7,650 bases of DNA. Source: Xanthomonas cassavae CFBP 4642 (GTDB lineage: Bacteria > Pseudomonadota > Gammaproteobacteria > Xanthomonadales > Xanthomonadaceae). The notes below the pieces were generated by a model, which worked only from the letters and a program-made list of their open reading frames with translations, was not told where the DNA came from and made no database searches. Every line of letters starts with the position of its first letter. Position 1 is the stretch's first letter. This document shows, piece after piece, positions 6,751 through 7,650 of this stretch. The DNA is taken from positions 4,547,819 through 4,555,468 of the forward strand of contig NZ_CM002139.1 in NCBI RefSeq assembly GCF_000454545.1, read 5' to 3'. The position numbers and the translations under genes are program-made.

Positions 6751-7338
6751 TTATTCGTACGTCAAGTTAAAAGTAAGGCTCGAGTTAGCCGCACCGGCCG
6801 TTGCGCCTGCCGCTGTAGCAACGTACTGAGCTCCGAAGTAAAGTGTATTCTCACCAGCCACGATAGGTTTCGCAGCGGAACTCTGCGAGCCGGCAATGGC
6901 GACCGGTTCGGCGTCCTGGAGGATCTGGATGCCAACATTAGCCGCTGCGACACCGACTGCGCCATCGCCACCATTTAAGGCAAGCACGGTATTGTCTGAG
7001 CCCACAGGCGTGCCTACAAACGTAACCGCTGCCGTTGAGTAAGAATCCGTTGTTGTGTCGCTGCTTGCCAATACGCAATCTGACAGCTTGATTGAAAACG
7101 AAACTGGCGTACTCGTCGCGCCCTTTTTTGCCAACGCGGCGGCTCGCACTTCTCCCAAATTAACAATTGTCTCGCTCGCACCGGTATCCAACGAACATGC
7201 AGCATCAACGATGCGTCCCGTGAAGTTCACCGTTCCACCGCTGACAGTCACGGGAGCAGGAGCGGCCGCCCATACCGAGGCCGAACAGAATGCCAGTGCC
7301 GCCGCGGTCGGCAATACCGCCTTTATTTTAATGGTCAT
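6751..7338 (-). CDS. fimA: Major fimbrial subunit, type 1 pilin (FimA-like)
   Basis: Pre-pilin of 195 residues, first gene of the operon and the probable rod-forming subunit. The signal peptide is MTIKIKAVLPTAAALAFCSA plus SVWA, cleaved before AAPAPVTV. The mature protein has the type-1 pilin signature: GGTVNFTGRIVDAACSLD (Cys48), NLGEVRAA, VSFSIKLSDCV (Cys88), AAVTFVGTP, NVGIQILQDAEPV, GENTLYFGAQYVAT, and the closing AGAANSSLTFNLTYE with the penultimate Tyr important for chaperone binding. The start at 7338 was chosen because AAGGA lies ten bases upstream and the signal peptide begins directly; an in-frame TTG at 7449 would add 37 residues with no signal-like character. It is less similar to the three downstream pilin-domain proteins than they are to each other. 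The preceding leader of more than 200 bases and the following hairpin suggest its expression is set separately from the assembly genes. The symbol is a family-level name. Confidence 0.95.
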   Translation of the reverse strand: MTIKIKAVLPTAAALAFCSASVWAAAPAPVTVSGGTVNFTGRIVDAACSLDTGASETIVNLGEVRAAALAKKGATSTPVSFSIKLSDCVLASSDTTTDSYSTAAVTFVGTPVGSDNTVLALNGGDGAVGVAAANVGIQILQDAEPVAIAGSQSSAAKPIVAGENTLYFGAQYVATAAGATAGAANSSLTFNLTYE

Positions 7339-7389
7339 TAACTGAGTATCCTTAAAATAGGAATTTCTATATTTTCCCTCTTTCAGAAG

Positions 7390-7417
7390 AGTCTTCTTAA
7401 CGCACCGAAAGAAGACT
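7390..7417 (-). repeat. 9-bp inverted repeat (leader hairpin nearest the major pilin gene)
   Basis: AGTCTTCTT (7390-7398) and AAGAAGACT (7409-7417) are perfect inverted arms around a 10-base loop, about 50 bases upstream of the pilin start. The coding-strand sequence after it is purine-rich (GAAAGAGGGAAAA), not a terminator U-tract. Confidence 0.8.
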
Positions 7418-7421
7418 TGCT

Positions 7422-7441
7422 TACAAGAAGGTTGTCTTGTA
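7422..7441 (-). repeat. 7-bp inverted repeat (second leader hairpin)
   Basis: TACAAGA (7422-7428) and TCTTGTA (7435-7441) form a perfect stem with a six-base loop, AGGTTG. It sits four bases from the 9-bp hairpin, so the two could stack or compete in the leader RNA. Both stems share a TCTT/AAGA core. Confidence 0.75.
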
Positions 7442-7465
7442 TCAATCAATCAATTCATTCATTCA
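7442..7465 (-). repeat. Tetranucleotide repeats: TCAA x3 followed by TTCA x3 (+ strand)
   Basis: Six perfect tetramers in two abutting arrays; the coding strand reads TGAA x3 then TTGA x3. The block contains three overlapping ATG codons that all stop within a few codons in the current repeat number. Four-base units in the leader of a surface-structure gene are a typical slipped-strand substrate, although three copies each is short for high-rate variation. Confidence 0.85.
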
Positions 7466-7564
7466 TTAGCTTTAAACAGAGTGAATCAGTTGCGTACACA
7501 GTCCAAAGCAACTGGCACTACGCAGACCTAGCAAGCGTCGCTAATGGGCACACACCTCACAATT

Positions 7565-7577
7565 CAAGTCGTACTTG
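7565..7577. repeat. Short inverted repeat just downstream of the predicted -10
   Basis: CAAGT and ACTTG flank CGT, giving a 5-bp perfect palindromic arm pair where transcription would be expected to begin. The outer bases CACAA/TTGTG (7558-7562 and 7575-7579) are also complementary. It could be an operator half-site pair; there is no further support. Confidence 0.35.
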
Positions 7578-7579
7578 TG

Positions 7580-7591
7580 ACTATAATTTTA
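7580..7591 (-). promoter_or_regulatory. Candidate -10 region of the fimbrial operon promoter
   Basis: The coding strand reads TAAAAT (7591-7586) immediately followed by TATAGT (7585-7580), each matching five of six bases of TATAAT. No good -35 is found 16-18 bases upstream: the positions fall in or next to the A8G8 tract, giving CCACAG or CAAAAA. A weak -35 with a homopolymer in the spacer suggests an activator-dependent promoter whose spacing depends on tract length. A promoter for this operon must lie upstream of 7338; this is the best candidate seen. Confidence 0.5.
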
Positions 7592-7607
7592 CCCCCCCCT
7601 TTTTTTT
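7592..7607 (-). repeat. A8G8 homopolymer tract abutting the -10 (C8T8 on +)
   Basis: Eight C followed by eight T on plus; in the direction of the fimbrial genes it reads A8 then G8, directly followed by TAAAAT. Both homopolymers can change length by slippage and would shift any upstream activator site or -35 relative to the -10. The position resembles the C-tract in Bordetella pertussis fim promoters, though there the coding strand carries C. Confidence 0.85.
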
Positions 7608-7621
7608 GCTGTGGGCGAATG

Positions 7622-7637
7622 CCTATTTATCTATAGG
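7622..7637. repeat. Inverted repeat between the two homopolymer tracts
   Basis: CCTAT (7622-7626) and ATAGG (7633-7637) are perfect arms around TTATCT. It lies between the A8G8 tract and the G11 tract, where an activator or H-NS-like protein could bind. On the coding strand it also contains TATAGA, a weak -10-like hexamer four bases after the G11 run. Function unknown. Confidence 0.4.
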
Positions 7638-7639
7638 TG

Positions 7640-7650
7640 CCCCCCCCCCC
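7640..7650 (-). repeat. Poly-C/poly-G run of at least 11, cut by the window end
   Basis: Eleven C on plus (G on the fimbrial coding strand) reach the last base of the window, so the true length is unknown. It lies about 300 bases upstream of the major pilin gene. Runs of this length are unstable in bacteria and also hard to sequence, so the count should be treated as approximate. Confidence 0.85.

Larger units (their letters stand above)
7339..7579 (-). promoter_or_regulatory. Long 5' leader of the fimbrial operon
   Basis: No supportable gene lies in this stretch. If transcription starts just downstream of the -10-like element at 7580-7591, the leader is about 235 bases. In transcript order it holds a short inverted repeat (7577-7565), tetranucleotide repeats (7465-7442), a 7-bp hairpin (7441-7422), a 9-bp hairpin (7417-7390) and the pilin Shine-Dalgarno AAGGA (7353-7349). 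No U-run follows either hairpin, so they look like RNA-stability or translation-control structures, or DNA operators, rather than terminators. Confidence 0.55.

Noticed and set aside
7355..7376. Near-palindrome AAAATAGGAATTTCTATATTTT upstream of the pilin Shine-Dalgarno
   Set aside because: The arms are short and imperfect in AT-rich sequence; chance is a sufficient explanation.
7339..7449. N-terminal extension of the major pilin from TTG at 7449
   Set aside because: The added 37 residues have no signal-peptide character and begin inside the tetranucleotide repeat; the ATG at 7338 has AAGGA ten bases upstream and starts a normal signal peptide.
7442..7465. Possible CRISPR-like or direct-repeat array
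   Set aside because: The units are only four bases with no spacers; it is a microsatellite, not CRISPR.

Overview
The window carries one complete chaperone-usher (CU) fimbrial operon on the minus strand, from about 7338 down to 995. Two decayed insertion-sequence remnants lie at the left edge, and an unusually repeat-rich leader/promoter region lies at the right edge. The signal peptides, outer-membrane usher and periplasmic chaperone show a Gram-negative bacterium. The IS remnants resemble IS4- and IS3-type transposases that I associate with Xanthomonadaceae and Burkholderiales. That placement is inference from memory, not a search. The intergenic and leader sequences of the fimbrial genes look more AT-rich than the IS remnants, which would fit an accessory, possibly transferred, locus.

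Layout from left to right. (1) 1-233, minus: N-terminus of an IS4-type transposase, frameshifted and running off the window. (2) 336-939, plus: C-terminal two thirds of an IS3-family OrfB transposase, also frameshifted; all three DDE residues are still readable. (3) 995-2005, minus: two-domain tip-adhesin-like protein. (4) 2079-2621 and 2704-3264, minus: two paralogous minor pilins. (5) 3312-5981, minus: FimD/PapC-type usher. (6) 5988-6694, minus: PapD/FimC-type chaperone, split into two frames at a run of nine A (coding strand). (7) 6711-6734: a perfect hairpin between the major pilin and the chaperone. (8) 6751-7338, minus: FimA-type major pilin. (9) 7339-7650: long leader with two hairpins and a tetranucleotide repeat block, then a promoter candidate next to an A8G8 tract, then a run of at least 11 G (coding strand) cut by the window end.

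How it would work: pilins enter the periplasm through Sec, the chaperone caps each by donor-strand complementation, and the usher polymerises them into a fibre. The fibre would have a FimA rod, minor pilins as adaptors or tip fibrillum, and the last-encoded two-domain protein as the probable tip.

The notable theme is simple-sequence DNA at several control points: homopolymers at the promoter, tetranucleotides in the leader, an A9 run that puts the chaperone out of frame, and an in-frame hexanucleotide repeat in the usher. This is what a phase-variable fimbria could look like. The promoter tract recalls the poly-C-controlled fim promoters of Bordetella pertussis. The chaperone break could instead be a fixed mutation, a sequencing error, or a site recoded by frameshifting or slippage; the sequence alone cannot decide.
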